Positions 47,483 through 58,300 are shown, counted from the stretch's first letter. The stretch is DNA of 64,000 bases from Corynebacterium pseudogenitalium (GCF_024453815.1 NZ_CP072934.1:1364001-1428000), one strand, 5' to 3'. A program made the numbers and translations. The notes: a model not told the origin generated them from the letters alone.

Positions 47483-48235
47483 CTACGTTTTGTACTGGGT
47501 TGTTGCCTTCTTAGTCCCGTCCGGCAGCGTTGTGACAACGAAGTCCTCGAACAAGACGGGTGCGCACTCACTCAAAAGTTCCAGACACCTCACGGCGACT
47601 GCTCGTAGTTCCTCCCCACTGTGCTCAGCTGCCCTGGTCGCAACAAAATTCCGCCAAGTCCGGAGGTTGCCGCTGACAACAAGTCGGGTTTCTCTCGCAG
47701 CCGGAGCAAGTGCCATAGCTGCCTCGCGTACCTGTTGCTTGCGCAGTAACACATTCTTCTCATCCGTCAGACTTGCTTCCACCGCGTTATGCAATTCGTC
47801 GTGCACAAACGCAGCGTCTTCAATCGCGTGCTCGAAAAACCGTTGAAGTTGCTCGTCCCGCTGCACAACGCTAGGAACCACGACTCCTCTTTGCTCTTCA
47901 GGTAAGGAGTACTGTGAAAGCTCGCTGACTGAAAAGTCTCGGTGTCGCAATATCTCATGGCTGGTGGCCATTGAGATTCCCTGAATATACAGCGTCACGC
48001 TTGCATGCTCGAGCAGCGAGAGGTTGCCGGCATCAATGATGTGATGCAGGAAGGCGTCCGTGCTCGAAGTGTGAGACTCATTGTCGCCGAAGGAGTCATA
48101 GCTTGCCCTGCCTGCAAATTCGACGACAGCATCCGCCGTCGCTGCACCAGATGAAGGCCACCAGCCCAATCCGGCTGGCGGTTCGAACGTTGATGCTGCC
48201 ACGAGCTGGATGCTGAGTTGGCGCTGCGGCTGCAT
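47483..48235 (-). CDS. thyX: Flavin-dependent thymidylate synthase
   Basis: ThyX makes dTMP from dUMP using FAD and methylenetetrahydrofolate. The 250-residue protein has the RHR-x7-S motif as Arg97-His98-Arg99 with Ser107 (RHRDFSVSELS). The C-terminal active region is NLRTWRNFVATR. The start lies 3 bases after dapB, so it is co-transcribed with dapB. The order dapB-thyX-dapA matches what I recall from C. glutamicum. Confidence 0.95.
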   Translation of the reverse strand: MQPQRQLSIQLVAASTFEPPAGLGWWPSSGAATADAVVEFAGRASYDSFGDNESHTSSTDAFLHHIIDAGNLSLLEHASVTLYIQGISMATSHEILRHRDFSVSELSQYSLPEEQRGVVVPSVVQRDEQLQRFFEHAIEDAAFVHDELHNAVEASLTDEKNVLLRKQQVREAAMALAPAARETRLVVSGNLRTWRNFVATRAAEHSGEELRAVAVRCLELLSECAPVLFEDFVVTTLPDGTKKATTQYKT

Positions 48236-48238
48236 CTG

Positions 48239-48994
<756 letters not shown>

Positions 48995-49082
48995 TCAATT
49001 CTCTACATACGAGTTACATTCGATCTACTGCTGTCACTGTAGCGCGCCGTGAGGCAGGTGTGGTTCGGTACACTCGAAAAGC

Positions 49083-49697
49083 ATGAAGAGAAGCTTGATC
49101 CTCCCCGGTGTCCTCACCGTGGCTGCACTGCTCACCGCGTGCGGCACGGGCTCCGAAGTGACAGAGCCGTCCACAGCAACCGCGTCCACTGAAAGCGCTA
49201 CAGCTACCACTACGCAAGACGCATCTGCTACGGAGTCAACGGTGTCGGCTGCCGCATCTCCCGCAGCCCCAGTCGCTCTCAACGCTTTCGCTCCGCCCGA
49301 AGGTGCCCCTGAGCTAACGCTCCAGGATGTTCGAGTCGGTAGCCATGAGACTTATGACCGCGTCGTCTTCGAGTTCTCAGGCAATGGCCTACCTGGATAC
49401 CGAATTCAGTACACCGATAAGGCACTCCAGCAGGCCTCCGGCCACGAGCTCGCGGTCACCGGTAACAATATCTTGGAGGTGCTCATCGACGGCACACCGA
49501 TGGATCGACTCCCGAGCAACCCTGACCTTATCTCCGCTGGCCCATATCAGCTGGCAACCGGCAACGTCGCTGGGATCACCAACGGCGGCACGTTTGAGAA
49601 CCAGTCGCAGTTCTTCATCGGACTCGACCGGCAGCGTTCGTTTGAGGCCACGGTGTTGGAAAGTCCAACACGGCTAGTTATTGACGTCCACCGTTAG
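49083..49697 (+). CDS. AMIN-like domain lipoprotein
   Basis: The first 20 residues are a lipoprotein signal with lipobox LLTAC and Cys20 as the lipidation site. A Thr/Ser/Ala-rich linker to about residue 70 follows. Then comes a beta-rich domain (DVRVGSHETYDRVVFEFSG, later ESPTRLVIDVHR) that resembles the AMIN-like domain of envelope proteins. The likely location is the outer face of the membrane. The function is unknown. TACACT (49069-49074) lies 8 bases before the ATG. It is convergent with pnp. Confidence 0.8.
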   Translation: MKRSLILPGVLTVAALLTACGTGSEVTEPSTATASTESATATTTQDASATESTVSAAASPAAPVALNAFAPPEGAPELTLQDVRVGSHETYDRVVFEFSGNGLPGYRIQYTDKALQQASGHELAVTGNNILEVLIDGTPMDRLPSNPDLISAGPYQLATGNVAGITNGGTFENQSQFFIGLDRQRSFEATVLESPTRLVIDVHR

Positions 49698-49711
49698 CTC
49701 GGCAAACGCGT

Positions 49712-49741
49712 AGTGGCCAGGGCGTAAATGCCCTGGCCACT
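49712..49741. terminator. Bidirectional terminator between lipoprotein gene and pnp
   Basis: AGTGGCCAGGGC (49712-49723) and GCCCTGGCCACT (49730-49741) form a perfect 12-base stem with loop GTAAAT, followed by TTCTTT. Confidence 0.93.
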
Positions 49742-49757
49742 TCTTTAAGCGGTGAGA

Positions 49758-52043
49758 CTACTTGTCCTGCTCAACAGGAACAAGGGAGATCTTGCCGCGA
49801 TTATCAATATCACGAATCTCGACCTCGATCTTGTCACCGACGTTGACAACGTCCTCGACCTTCTCGATGCGCTTGTTGCCACCCAAGTTCGAGATATGAA
49901 TCAGGCCGTCGGTTCCCGGGACGATCGAAACGAACGCGCCGAATGCAACGGTTTTGACCACGGTACCCAGGTAGTGCTCGCCTACCTTCGGCAACTGTGG
50001 GTTAGCAATTGCGTTGATCTTGTCGATCGCGGCGTCTGCTGCTTCGCCACTGGTTGCCGAGACGTACACGGTTCCGTCCTCTTCAATCGAGATGTCCGCG
50101 CCGGTTTCCTCGGTAATCGAGTTGATCATCTTGCCCTTCGGGCCAATGACCTCACCAATCTTGGAAACAGGAACCTTCACCGTGGTGATTTTCGGCGCCA
50201 ACGAGCTCATGTCATCCGGCGAATCAATGACCTCTGCCATCGTGTCCAGGATGGTCTCTCGAGCATCATGCGCCTGCTTCAGAGCCGAAGCGAGCACGTC
50301 AGAAGGAATGCCGTCCAGCTTGGTATCAAGCTGCAGGGCGGTGATGAACTCGCGGGTGCCTGCCACCTTGAAGTCCATATCGCCGAACGCATCTTCCGCG
50401 CCCAGAATGTCCGTCAGAGCGACGTACTTCGTCTCACCATCGACGTCACCCGACACAAGGCCCATCGCAATACCCGCGACCGGAGCAGCCAGTGGCACAC
50501 CAGCGTTGTACAGCGACAACGTCGATGCGCACACGGAGCCCATCGACGTCGAACCGTTGGAGCTCAGCGCCTCAGAAACCTGGCGAATCGTGTACGGGAA
50601 GTCTTCGCGCGAAGGTATCACTGGCAACAACGCGCGCTCTGCAAGCGCACCGTGACCGATTTCGCGGCGCTTCGGGGAGCCAACACGACCTGTTTCACCA
50701 GTCGAATACGGTGGGAAGTTGTAGTGGTGAATGTAACGCTTCGAAGTCTCAGGGCTCAGCGAATCGATTGGCTGTTCCATCTTCAGCATGTCAAGCGTCG
50801 TCACACCAAGGATCTGGGTCTCGCCGCGCTCGAACAGTGCCGAACCATGCGCACGCGGGACGAGTTCGACTTCAACACCAAGGTCACGGATCGCGGTCAC
50901 GCTGCGACCGTCGATACGGTAGCCATCCTTCAGGATCTTGCCTCGAACAATCTCCTTCTGCAGTGCGTTGTACGCCGCGCGAATCTCCTTCACCACAGCA
51001 GCAACATCGTCGTCATCTTCGTCGACGTCGAGGCGGTCAAGCACATCTTCTTCGATGTCCTCGATGTACGCGTTGATCTTCTCTTCGCGCTCCTGCTTGC
51101 CAGCGATGGTCAGGAAGGAAGCGAGCTTCTTCGATGCCTTCTTCTCCACTGCTTCAAACACCTCATCGGTGTATGCCGGGAATAGCGGAAACTCCTTGCG
51201 TTCCTTGTCGAACTGAGCTGCAAGGTCGCGCTGCGCCTCACACAGCGTCTTGATGTACGGTTTCGCAGCCTCCAGACCGTCTGCGACGGTTTCCTCGGTA
51301 GGTGCAGGTGCGCCGTCAGCGATCAGCTTGACGACGTTCGCGCCAGCTCCTGCCTCAACCATCATGATTGCAACATCCGCTTCCGTCTTACGGCCACGCT
51401 TGCGCTCAACAATGCGGCCCGCAACAACCATCTCGAAGATGGCACGCTGGTGCTGCTCGTGATTCGGGAATGCAACCCACTGGCCTTCTGGGTGTTTATC
51501 GTCAGCGATCAATGCCATACGCACACCACCAACGGGGCCGGAAACCGGCAGGCCAGAAAGCTGCGTTGCCGCGGAAGCTCCGTTGATAGCGACAACGTCG
51601 TAGTACTCTTCCGGGGCGATCGACAGGACGGTAATCACGACCTGAACCTCGTTGCGCAGCCCCTTCACGAAGGTTGGGCGCAGTGGGCGGTCGATGAGAC
51701 GGCAAGCCAGGATCGCCTCGGTGGATGGGCGGCCTTCGCGGCGGAAGAACGAGCCCGGGATACGGCCCGCGGCATACATTCGCTCCTCGACATCAACGGT
51801 CAGAGGGAAGAAATCAAAGCCTTCGCGGGGGTTATTCGACGCCGTCGTCGTCGCAAGCATCATGGTGTCATCGTCCAGGTAGGTCGTCACCGAGCCATCT
51901 GCCTGGCGAGCCAACTGGCCCGTCTCAAAACGAATGGTGCGAGAACCGAAATCACCATTGTCGAGCGACGCTACTGCTTCGGTAACCCCATACTCTTCAT
52001 CAACGTGGATTTCGTACGAATTTCTCGGCTTAAAACTGCTCAA
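49758..52043 (-). CDS. pnp: Polyribonucleotide nucleotidyltransferase
   Basis: PNPase is a 3'-5' phosphorolytic RNase and ppGpp-related enzyme (also named gpsI in actinobacteria). The 761-residue protein has two RNase PH domains ([16 protein letters not shown] in the first, [20 protein letters not shown] in the second), a KH domain ([13 protein letters not shown]) and a C-terminal S1 domain ([19 protein letters not shown]). The start is assigned to TTG 52043 because AAGGAGAG lies 7 bases before it and homology begins just after ([11 protein letters not shown]). ATGs at 52115 and 52076 are upstream of the Shine-Dalgarno sequence and lack one. Confidence 0.95.
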   Translation of the reverse strand: MSSFKPRNSYEIHVDEEYGVTEAVASLDNGDFGSRTIRFETGQLARQADGSVTTYLDDDTMMLATTTASNNPREGFDFFPLTVDVEERMYAAGRIPGSFFRREGRPSTEAILACRLIDRPLRPTFVKGLRNEVQVVITVLSIAPEEYYDVVAINGASAATQLSGLPVSGPVGGVRMALIADDKHPEGQWVAFPNHEQHQRAIFEMVVAGRIVERKRGRKTEADVAIMMVEAGAGANVVKLIADGAPAPTEETVADGLEAAKPYIKTLCEAQRDLAAQFDKERKEFPLFPAYTDEVFEAVEKKASKKLASFLTIAGKQEREEKINAYIEDIEEDVLDRLDVDEDDDDVAAVVKEIRAAYNALQKEIVRGKILKDGYRIDGRSVTAIRDLGVEVELVPRAHGSALFERGETQILGVTTLDMLKMEQPIDSLSPETSKRYIHHYNFPPYSTGETGRVGSPKRREIGHGALAERALLPVIPSREDFPYTIRQVSEALSSNGSTSMGSVCASTLSLYNAGVPLAAPVAGIAMGLVSGDVDGETKYVALTDILGAEDAFGDMDFKVAGTREFITALQLDTKLDGIPSDVLASALKQAHDARETILDTMAEVIDSPDDMSSLAPKITTVKVPVSKIGEVIGPKGKMINSITEETGADISIEEDGTVYVSATSGEAADAAIDKINAIANPQLPKVGEHYLGTVVKTVAFGAFVSIVPGTDGLIHISNLGGNKRIEKVEDVVNVGDKIEVEIRDIDNRGKISLVPVEQDK

Positions 52044-52158
52044 TTGATCCCTCTCCTTGGATCTCCGGGCGATCATCGATGTCGCCGCTTTTGTGTCATT
52101 TAGAACGAAGCACACTCTACCACCCTGCCAGGGATTTCACCACGCTCCAGACACAGCT

Positions 52159-52191
52159 AAACCCCCGCCCTGAAAGCCAGAGCGGGGGTTT
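52159..52191 (-). terminator. Terminator between rpsO and pnp
   Basis: AAACCCCCGC (52159-52168) and GCGGGGGTTT (52182-52191) form a perfect 10-base stem 22 bases after the rpsO stop. Readthrough to pnp is likely limited, or pnp has its own promoter. Confidence 0.88.
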
Positions 52192-52213
52192 GAAGCCTTA
52201 TGACGTGATTGTC

Positions 52214-52483
52214 TTAACGACGCAGGCCGAGACGAGCAATCAGGTCACGGTAGCGCTCCACGTTGTTCTCGCGCAGGTACTTCAGCAGACCACGACGGCG
52301 ACCAACCAGCAGCAGCAGGCCACGACGGGAGTGGTGGTCGTGCTGGTGGAACTTCAGGTGCTCAGTCAGGTTGTTGATGCGCTCGGTGAGCAGCGCAACC
52401 TGCGCCTCCGGGGAACCGGTGTCAGTCTCGTGCACACCGTAGGTCTTCAGAATCTCTGCCTTTTTCTCAGCGTTCAGCGCCAT
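52214..52483 (-). CDS. rpsO: 30S ribosomal protein S15
   Basis: S15 binds 16S rRNA h20-h22. The 89-residue protein has the S15 signature ([19 protein letters not shown] and [17 protein letters not shown]). ATG at 52483 ([12 protein letters not shown]) has GAGGAG 6 bases before it; an open frame continues 28 codons upstream but that segment is not part of S15. It is followed by pnp. Confidence 0.98.
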   Translation of the reverse strand: MALNAEKKAEILKTYGVHETDTGSPEAQVALLTERINNLTEHLKFHQHDHHSRRGLLLLVGRRRGLLKYLRENNVERYRDLIARLGLRR

Positions 52484-52582
52484 GAAAAACTCCTCATTTG
52501 TTTCAGTCCGCATATACTTTGACCACTTTGTGCTGCAACTGCTGCGAACCACAGTCTCAACTCGCACAAAGCCTGGACTACT

Positions 52583-53536
52583 TTAGCTGCTGCGCGCCAG
52601 GTTGGTCAAACGTGTCATGAACTCATCGAGGAATCGATCAACGTCGACACCAACTGCAACCTGACTCGTCTTCTTCGGGTCATTCAGACGCTCCGGGTCC
52701 CCGATCGTTCGTCCACGAGTTGGCTCTTCGAGGTCCGTGCGCAGGTTTATACCAATGCAGTCAACCAGGCTGGGATCTATCGCAACTGCTACCGCCAACG
52801 GGTCATGCAGCCCGCACCCACCAAGATGCGGCGAAGTTGTTTCATATGCCTTGATGTAAAAGTCAGTCGCCTTTGCCAAGAAGTTGCCTTGAGACGTGCC
52901 CAACTCCTTCCACACCGCGGTTTCCTTCGACGTCAACAACGTCTGTAAAGTGACATCGAGCCCGATCATGGTGAGGTTCTGTGCCCTGCGCATCACAAAG
53001 TCAGCAGCTTCGGGGTCCTGATTGATGTTCGCCTCAGTGCACGTATTGACGTTTCCCGGCACGGTCAACGCACCGCCCATCATCACAATCCTGGCACTGT
53101 CTGCAAAGTCTTTATCGGCTTCCATGGCAGCTGCGACCGTCGTCAGAGGCCCGACAGGAACAACCACTAACTCGTCGCCGTAGCGGTGGAACGCGTCGAC
53201 CATGAAGTCCACCGCGGAGGCTTCCTCGACAGCGCGATGGGCATCCGGAAGTTGCGCCTCCCCTATACCGTTTACGCCGTGAATGAACTGCGAAATCTCC
53301 AGAACTTCAAAGCTATCCTTGGCACGAGCATGCGTCGGGCCAGCGAACACGGGAATATCGGTGCGCCCGAATAACTCGAGAATCGCGAGACTGTTGCGAA
53401 CACTATCAGCCACCGTGACGTTTCCATATGTCGATGTCACGCCGACAAGTTCCACTTCAGGTGAAGCCATAGCATATGCCAACGCCAACGCGTCGTCGAT
53501 ACCGGTGTCTACGTCGAGAATCATCTTGATGGTCAC
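52583..53536 (-). CDS. Inosine-uridine preferring nucleoside hydrolase
   Basis: The enzyme cleaves the N-glycosidic bond of ribonucleosides for salvage. The 317-residue protein has the calcium-binding DVDTGIDDALAL (Asp8, Asp10, Asp14, Asp15), later VPVGPLTTVA, and GGALTVPGNV and GLHDPLAVA. The specificity (purine or pyrimidine) cannot be told. The start is a GTG with GAAAGG 8 bases upstream. It lies between ribF and rpsO on the same strand. Confidence 0.93.
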   Translation of the reverse strand: MTIKMILDVDTGIDDALALAYAMASPEVELVGVTSTYGNVTVADSVRNSLAILELFGRTDIPVFAGPTHARAKDSFEVLEISQFIHGVNGIGEAQLPDAHRAVEEASAVDFMVDAFHRYGDELVVVPVGPLTTVAAAMEADKDFADSARIVMMGGALTVPGNVNTCTEANINQDPEAADFVMRRAQNLTMIGLDVTLQTLLTSKETAVWKELGTSQGNFLAKATDFYIKAYETTSPHLGGCGLHDPLAVAVAIDPSLVDCIGINLRTDLEEPTRGRTIGDPERLNDPKKTSQVAVGVDVDRFLDEFMTRLTNLARSS

Positions 53537-53574
53537 AGCAAAAACCTTTCAAGCAACACAGATCAGCAACGGCT

Positions 53575-54567
53575 TTATTCTACGGAATCAGCAACAGGCT
53601 CGCTTAAGAGCTCGCGGGTCCGGGAAACGTCCCGAGCCATGTGCTCCAGAAGCTCGTCAACGGAATCGAACTTGACCATGTCGCGAACCTTCGCCACGAA
53701 TTCGACGCGGGCCATCCGATCGTAAAGGTCAGCATCTCTATCAAGCACGTAGGACTCGACACTGCGCCGCTTGTCACCGAACGTCGGATTAGTGCCGACT
53801 GAAATCGCAGCCGGGTAGCGCTTTCCCGGAACCATGTTCCCGCCGATGGGGGCATCGTCGATAATTGTGAGCCACCCCGCGTACACCCCATCCTTCGGGA
53901 GGGCAGAGACATCAGCAACATACTGATTCGCGGTCGGGTAACCGAGCTCGCGACCTCCTCGCCCAGCACCCCGCTCGATCGGACCCACAACGGAGAACGG
54001 CCTGCCCATGTAGTCCTTAGCCACGCTGATGTTGCCCTGCGCAAGCTCGTCCCGAATCGCCGTTGAACAAATTCTTGTCGCACCCTCTTTCAGCAGGCGG
54101 ACTACCGTCACATCAACACCATTCTGCTCACCGAGCTGCACCATCGTCTGCGACGTGCCGGAAGCGTTACGTCCGAACGTAAAATTCTCGCCCACAAAGA
54201 CATGACGAGCATGCAAGGTGCCCATCACTACTTTGTCGAAATAGTCTTGTGCACTCTCCCCCGCAAGCTCTTTGCGGAAATCGATAACAATCAGCGCGTC
54301 CACGCCAAGCTCAGCGATGAGCCGCGCCCGCTCCTCGAGTGGCATCAGCGCCGTGGGTGCGGCTTCCGGACGAAATACTGCTACCGGGTGCGGCTCAAAT
54401 GTCATCACCACGCATGGCACCTGGAGACGCTTCGCCTCATCAACAGCTGCTTTGATCAGCATCTGGTGACCGCGGTGGACTCCGTCAAAGACCCCTATCG
54501 TCAGCACGGTGCCGTCGAGGGCACCAAACGATTCCGGGACAGCATTAAGACCGTGCAAAATATCCAC
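53575..54567 (-). CDS. ribF: Bifunctional riboflavin kinase/FAD synthetase
   Basis: RibF makes FMN and FAD. The 330-residue protein has the adenylyltransferase motif TIGVFDGVHRGHQ near the N-terminus (about residue 22) and the kinase motif GRGGRELGYPTANQ in the C-terminal domain. The start is GTG 54567 (VDILHGLNAVPESF). No Shine-Dalgarno sequence is present, and TACGCT (54575-54580) lies 7 bases upstream, so the mRNA is leaderless. The 74-codon open extension upstream runs into truB and has no homology. It is divergent from truB. Confidence 0.95.
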   Translation of the reverse strand: MDILHGLNAVPESFGALDGTVLTIGVFDGVHRGHQMLIKAAVDEAKRLQVPCVVMTFEPHPVAVFRPEAAPTALMPLEERARLIAELGVDALIVIDFRKELAGESAQDYFDKVVMGTLHARHVFVGENFTFGRNASGTSQTMVQLGEQNGVDVTVVRLLKEGATRICSTAIRDELAQGNISVAKDYMGRPFSVVGPIERGAGRGGRELGYPTANQYVADVSALPKDGVYAGWLTIIDDAPIGGNMVPGKRYPAAISVGTNPTFGDKRRSVESYVLDRDADLYDRMARVEFVAKVRDMVKFDSVDELLEHMARDVSRTRELLSEPVADSVE

Positions 54568-54597
54568 GTGCAATAGCGTACGGCATACTAAAGAGCT

Positions 54598-55491
54598 ATG
54601 AGTGATCCCCTCGCTACATCTGGAATTGTTGTCATCGATAAGCCACAAGGTCTCACAAGCCACGACGTGGTCGCACGCCTTCGCCGTGCTTTCGGGACCC
54701 GCAAAGTTGGTCATGCCGGCACCTTGGATCCGATGGCGACTGGAGTACTGGTTGTCGGTATCGAGCGCGGCACAAAGCTCCTCGCCCACCTCGTCGCGGA
54801 AACCAAAACGTACGAGGCAACCATTCGGCTCGGCGCCACCACCACGACGGATGACGCCGAGGGCGAGGTCGTCAGCACCTCCCCCACCGATGCAGTCACT
54901 GACGCCGACATTATCGACGCCATCGACAGCTTCCGCGGCGATATCATGCAGCGCCCCTCAAGCGTGTCCGCAATCAAAATCGACGGCAAGCGCGCACATC
55001 AGCTCGTCCGCGAAGGACACGATGTCGAGATCCCAGCCCGACCAGTAACAATTCATGAGTACAGCATTTTGGGCATCGCTCGCGTCGATACCTGGATTGA
55101 CGTCGATGTCCGTGTGCACTGCTCCTCGGGGACGTACATTCGCGCGCTCGCACGCGATCTAGGTGAGACCCTACACACCGGCGGGCACCTGACTGCGCTT
55201 CGCCGAACCACAGTCGGGCCCTTTAACCTCGAGCACGCATTGGAGCTGGAAGACATCCAGGCTCACCCGCGCTTCAGCCTCACCCTCGACGAAGCCTGCG
55301 CTACCTGTTGGCCGGTACTGCCCGTCACCAACGATGAATACGACGCCCTCGCTATGGGCAAATGGCTCGAACCTCGCGGACTTTCGGGTGTACACGCTGC
55401 ACAACGTGACGACGGCCGCGTCGTCGCCCTTGTGAAAGAATCCAAGAAGCGTCTTGCCACGGTGTTTGTCGCGCGCCCATCCACGCTGTAG
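54598..55491 (+). CDS. truB: tRNA pseudouridine(55) synthase
   Basis: TruB makes pseudouridine 55 in the tRNA T loop. The 297-residue protein has the active-site Asp44 in HAGTLDPMATGVL, and later motifs VHCSSGTYIRALARDLG. It is divergent from ribF across 30 bases, with a CATACT element 8 bases before the ATG. It converges on the phosphopantetheinyl transferase gene. Confidence 0.96.
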   Translation: MSDPLATSGIVVIDKPQGLTSHDVVARLRRAFGTRKVGHAGTLDPMATGVLVVGIERGTKLLAHLVAETKTYEATIRLGATTTTDDAEGEVVSTSPTDAVTDADIIDAIDSFRGDIMQRPSSVSAIKIDGKRAHQLVREGHDVEIPARPVTIHEYSILGIARVDTWIDVDVRVHCSSGTYIRALARDLGETLHTGGHLTALRRTTVGPFNLEHALELEDIQAHPRFSLTLDEACATCWPVLPVTNDEYDALAMGKWLEPRGLSGVHAAQRDDGRVVALVKESKKRLATVFVARPSTL

Positions 55492-55522
55492 TCAGCGCTA
55501 ACGCCGTTTTTCGCGTTTGTCG

Positions 55523-56176
55523 CTACAACAGAAACGCAGAAGTGATGACGTAGCCAGCCCGGTGCACCCAGCGCCCCTCAAAGAACGGAGCGGGCGTCGG
55601 CCGCTCGAGAATGTACGAAACAAATGTTCCGTTCGGCCGGATATAGATTTCCGCCTGATCGAATTCCAACATCTTTCGCGCCAACGGGAACCAACACTTA
55701 TATGTGGCCTCTTTCGCGCAGAACAGCAGCCGATCAGCCCAGAAGCAGCCCTCTGCCCGAAGTGCGTCCAACATCTCAAGCTCGGTTGGGCACGCGATTT
55801 GGGGCAATACGCCTTCCGGAAGCGGCTCCGCCAGCTCAGCATCAATACCGATAGAGCGCACCTTGTTGAGTGGCGCAACGACCGCCGCACGAAAACCATC
55901 CGTATGCGTCAAGGAGCCGCACACGCCGTCGGGCCACAACGGCATCCCAGCTTCGCCCCGCATGATGCGGTGAGGACCTTCGACCCCTAGTTCGTCGAGG
56001 GCGCGGTGCGCACACCAACGGGCATCGCCGAACTCCCCTTTCCGGATATCGACCGCTCCGCGGACAACGCCTTTCTCCTGCTCGTCGAGATTATCGTAAT
56101 TGCGGAGATTATGGCCGTCATCGGTTCGAAGAGAGACGAACCGCGCAGAGGGAGGGAATAATGACAGATCGCGCAC
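55523..56176 (-). CDS. pptT: 4'-phosphopantetheinyl transferase
   Basis: The enzyme attaches phosphopantetheine from CoA to carrier proteins, needed for fatty/mycolic acid (FAS-I, Pks13) or siderophore synthesis. The 217-residue Sfp-type protein has the Mg site Asp112 and Glu114 (IGIDAEL) and Glu156/Lys160 (FCAKEATYK). The start is GTG 56176 (VRDLSLFPPSARF), which overlaps the stop of the upstream gene by one base (TAGTG). The same gene pair exists in M. tuberculosis. Homologues in C. glutamicum are called PptA. Confidence 0.92.
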   Translation of the reverse strand: MRDLSLFPPSARFVSLRTDDGHNLRNYDNLDEQEKGVVRGAVDIRKGEFGDARWCAHRALDELGVEGPHRIMRGEAGMPLWPDGVCGSLTHTDGFRAAVVAPLNKVRSIGIDAELAEPLPEGVLPQIACPTELEMLDALRAEGCFWADRLLFCAKEATYKCWFPLARKMLEFDQAEIYIRPNGTFVSYILERPTPAPFFEGRWVHRAGYVITSAFLL

Positions 56177-56979
56177 TAGCGGTTCACCTCCCAGACTGGG
56201 TACGGCCAACGATGTTCCTCTGGCCAGCGCTGCCACTCCCTGGGGTACCCCAACGACACTTCAATATGCGGAATGCCGTCTACATGTACGGTCCCCGGGA
56301 TATGAAGGTGTCCGTAGACTACGGCCTGTGCCTGGAACCGCTTAGGCCAACTGCGCGTGTGCCGGGTCCCGCACCACATGGCAATGTCCCCGTAGAACAG
56401 GCGGTGCGTTGGCTCCTTTACCAGTGGCCAGTGGTTGACCAAGATCGTCTTCCCGTGCACGCGAGAAAGGCGCTTCGTTGTGTACGCCAAGCGCTCCCAG
56501 CACCACGCACGAGTATCTACAAATGGGCGGATAGCAAACTCGTCCGTCATCAGAATGTTGTTGTCGCGAGCTTTCTTCAGCGCGGCGTCGACACTTAAAT
56601 GCTGAGGGCGAAACGAGTAGTCGTACAGAGTAAACAGTGGCGCCACCGTAATGCCGTGGAATACCGGGTACGGGTCCTCAGGCGTTACAACGCCGAGTTC
56701 TCGCATTGCCTGGACTAGCGCAACGTACTTATCACGGCCTCTGTAGCGTGATCGCTCGCTAGAGAACAGCTCGTGGTTTCCAGGGGCCCAGATGACTTTC
56801 TCAAACCGTTGAGCAAGTACACCCATCACGTTGACTATCAGCTCAAATTTCTCTGCAACATCACCCGCGACAATCAGCCAATCCCCCTCATGCCGCGGTT
56901 GAATGAGGTCGATCTTGGCCTGATTCGCCTTCACTGCAGCATGCAGGTCGCTGACCGCCCACAGTGTCGGACCTAGCAT
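56176..56979 (-). CDS. pptH: Metallophosphoesterase, PptH-like phosphopantetheinyl hydrolase
   Basis: The 267-residue calcineurin-like phosphoesterase has metal motifs SDLHAA (Asp11, His13), GDVAEK (Asp40), GNHE (Asn68, His69), VNHWPL and GHLH. It sits directly upstream of pptT, as Rv2795c (PptH) does next to Rv2794c in M. tuberculosis. PptH removes phosphopantetheine from carrier proteins there. The function here is inferred from that context. It ends in the pptT start and follows the MATE gene after 7 bases. Confidence 0.82.
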   Translation of the reverse strand: MLGPTLWAVSDLHAAVKANQAKIDLIQPRHEGDWLIVAGDVAEKFELIVNVMGVLAQRFEKVIWAPGNHELFSSERSRYRGRDKYVALVQAMRELGVVTPEDPYPVFHGITVAPLFTLYDYSFRPQHLSVDAALKKARDNNILMTDEFAIRPFVDTRAWCWERLAYTTKRLSRVHGKTILVNHWPLVKEPTHRLFYGDIAMWCGTRHTRSWPKRFQAQAVVYGHLHIPGTVHVDGIPHIEVSLGYPREWQRWPEEHRWPYPVWEVNR

Positions 56980-56986
56980 GACGTAC

Positions 56987-58300
56987 TCACTCCTCTACCC
57001 CGGTGCGCGCCCACTTCATCGAACGGAACCGCCACAGCACTCCCACCAGACGCAACACGACTGAGACAAAATAGCCGGCCCACACACCCGCGAGACCCCA
57101 CCCCAGCCACATGGACAACAACGTCAAAGGCAAAAATCCACCGAGCATTGCGCCAATCGAAAGGTTGCGCAGGAAGACAGCGTCACTCGCTCCAAGCAGC
57201 ACCCCGTCGAGCGCAAACACCGCACCCCCCACAACGATCATCGCCACCAACCACCGCCAAGGGACAGCCAGCGCGTCTGCCATGCCAGGATCATGCGTAA
57301 AAATCGACTGGATTGGCCCATCGAACACAAGAAAAACCGCAGCGAGCACAACCGCAAACACCGTAGCGTAGCGCGTAACAGCTGCACCTGTCCCTCTTGC
57401 GCGCTCCACGTTTCCCTGCCCAAGTGCAGCCCCTGTAAGCGTCTGAGCTGCAATTGCGAGCGAGTCCAGCACGAGGCTCAGGAAGTTCCACAACTGCAGC
57501 AATACCTGGTGCGCGGCCAATGCGAAGACACCAAAACGACCAGCGACTGCAGTAGCGGCGAGCAACGAAATCTGAAAGGAGGCGGAGCGCAAAATCAAGT
57601 CACGTCCAAGCACCAACTGATGGGCAATGACATTGCACTGTGGGCGCCAAACAGCGCCCTCTCCTCGATGTTCCTTTACAAGCGCCCCAACGAATAGTGA
57701 AGCGGTAATTCCCATTCCTATTACGTTGGCCACAGCAGAGCCCACCAGCCCAAAGTGGTCAACAAGCAAAGGCAATAGAACCGCCCCGGGTACAAGACCG
57801 CACAGCGTCAACACAAACGGTAGCCTGGTGTTTTGCACTCCTCGCATCCAACCATTACCTGCCATAATCAGCAGCGTCAGCGGAATAGCGACCGCCGCGA
57901 CATGCATCCACTGCGCCGCGTCAGCAGACGTTTCCGCATTCTGAGTCAACGCAAACGCGATGGGTTCGGCGAACAGCCAAATAATCGACGCCAATCCGAG
58001 GCCCACGAGTATTGCCACCCACGAAGCCTGGACGCCTTCCGCGACCGCATCAGCACGCCGACCTGCGCCGTAAAGACGCGAGCTACGCGCGGTAGTGCCG
58101 TAGGAAAGAAACGTCAGCTGCGTGGTCACCGTAGATTGCACCGCAGTACCAGCAGCGAGCGCCGCAAGCTCAACCGTGCCCAGCCTTCCAACCACAGCAG
58201 TATCCAGCAGCAAATACAGAGGATTCGCCGCAAGCACGCCGAGGGCCGGTAGCGCCAGGGCAAAAATGTCACGCGCCCGCACACCATGCGTATTCGTCAT
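56987..58300 (-). CDS. MATE family efflux transporter (DinF-like)
   Basis: The 437-residue integral membrane protein has about 12 hydrophobic segments in two six-helix halves. It has MATE motifs such as FALALPALGVLAANPLYLLLDTAVVGRL at the start (the family's N-terminal region) and AANQL-like sequence FALAAHQVLLQLWNFLS in the second half. Substrates are not predictable. It is next to nrnA upstream and pptH downstream, all on one strand with short gaps. Confidence 0.88.
   Translation of the reverse strand: MTNTHGVRARDIFALALPALGVLAANPLYLLLDTAVVGRLGTVELAALAAGTAVQSTVTTQLTFLSYGTTARSSRLYGAGRRADAVAEGVQASWVAILVGLGLASIIWLFAEPIAFALTQNAETSADAAQWMHVAAVAIPLTLLIMAGNGWMRGVQNTRLPFVLTLCGLVPGAVLLPLLVDHFGLVGSAVANVIGMGITASLFVGALVKEHRGEGAVWRPQCNVIAHQLVLGRDLILRSASFQISLLAATAVAGRFGVFALAAHQVLLQLWNFLSLVLDSLAIAAQTLTGAALGQGNVERARGTGAAVTRYATVFAVVLAAVFLVFDGPIQSIFTHDPGMADALAVPWRWLVAMIVVGGAVFALDGVLLGASDAVFLRNLSIGAMLGGFLPLTLLSMWLGWGLAGVWAGYFVSVVLRLVGVLWRFRSMKWARTGVEE

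Noticed and set aside
49752..51185. Long open frame on the plus strand opposite pnp
   Set aside because: It is antisense to a certain gene, has low-complexity Arg/His-rich content and no recognised motif. It reflects codon bias of pnp.
54568..54789. N-terminal extension of the ribF frame
   Set aside because: It overlaps truB and its promoter, and RibF homology begins at the GTG at 54567.
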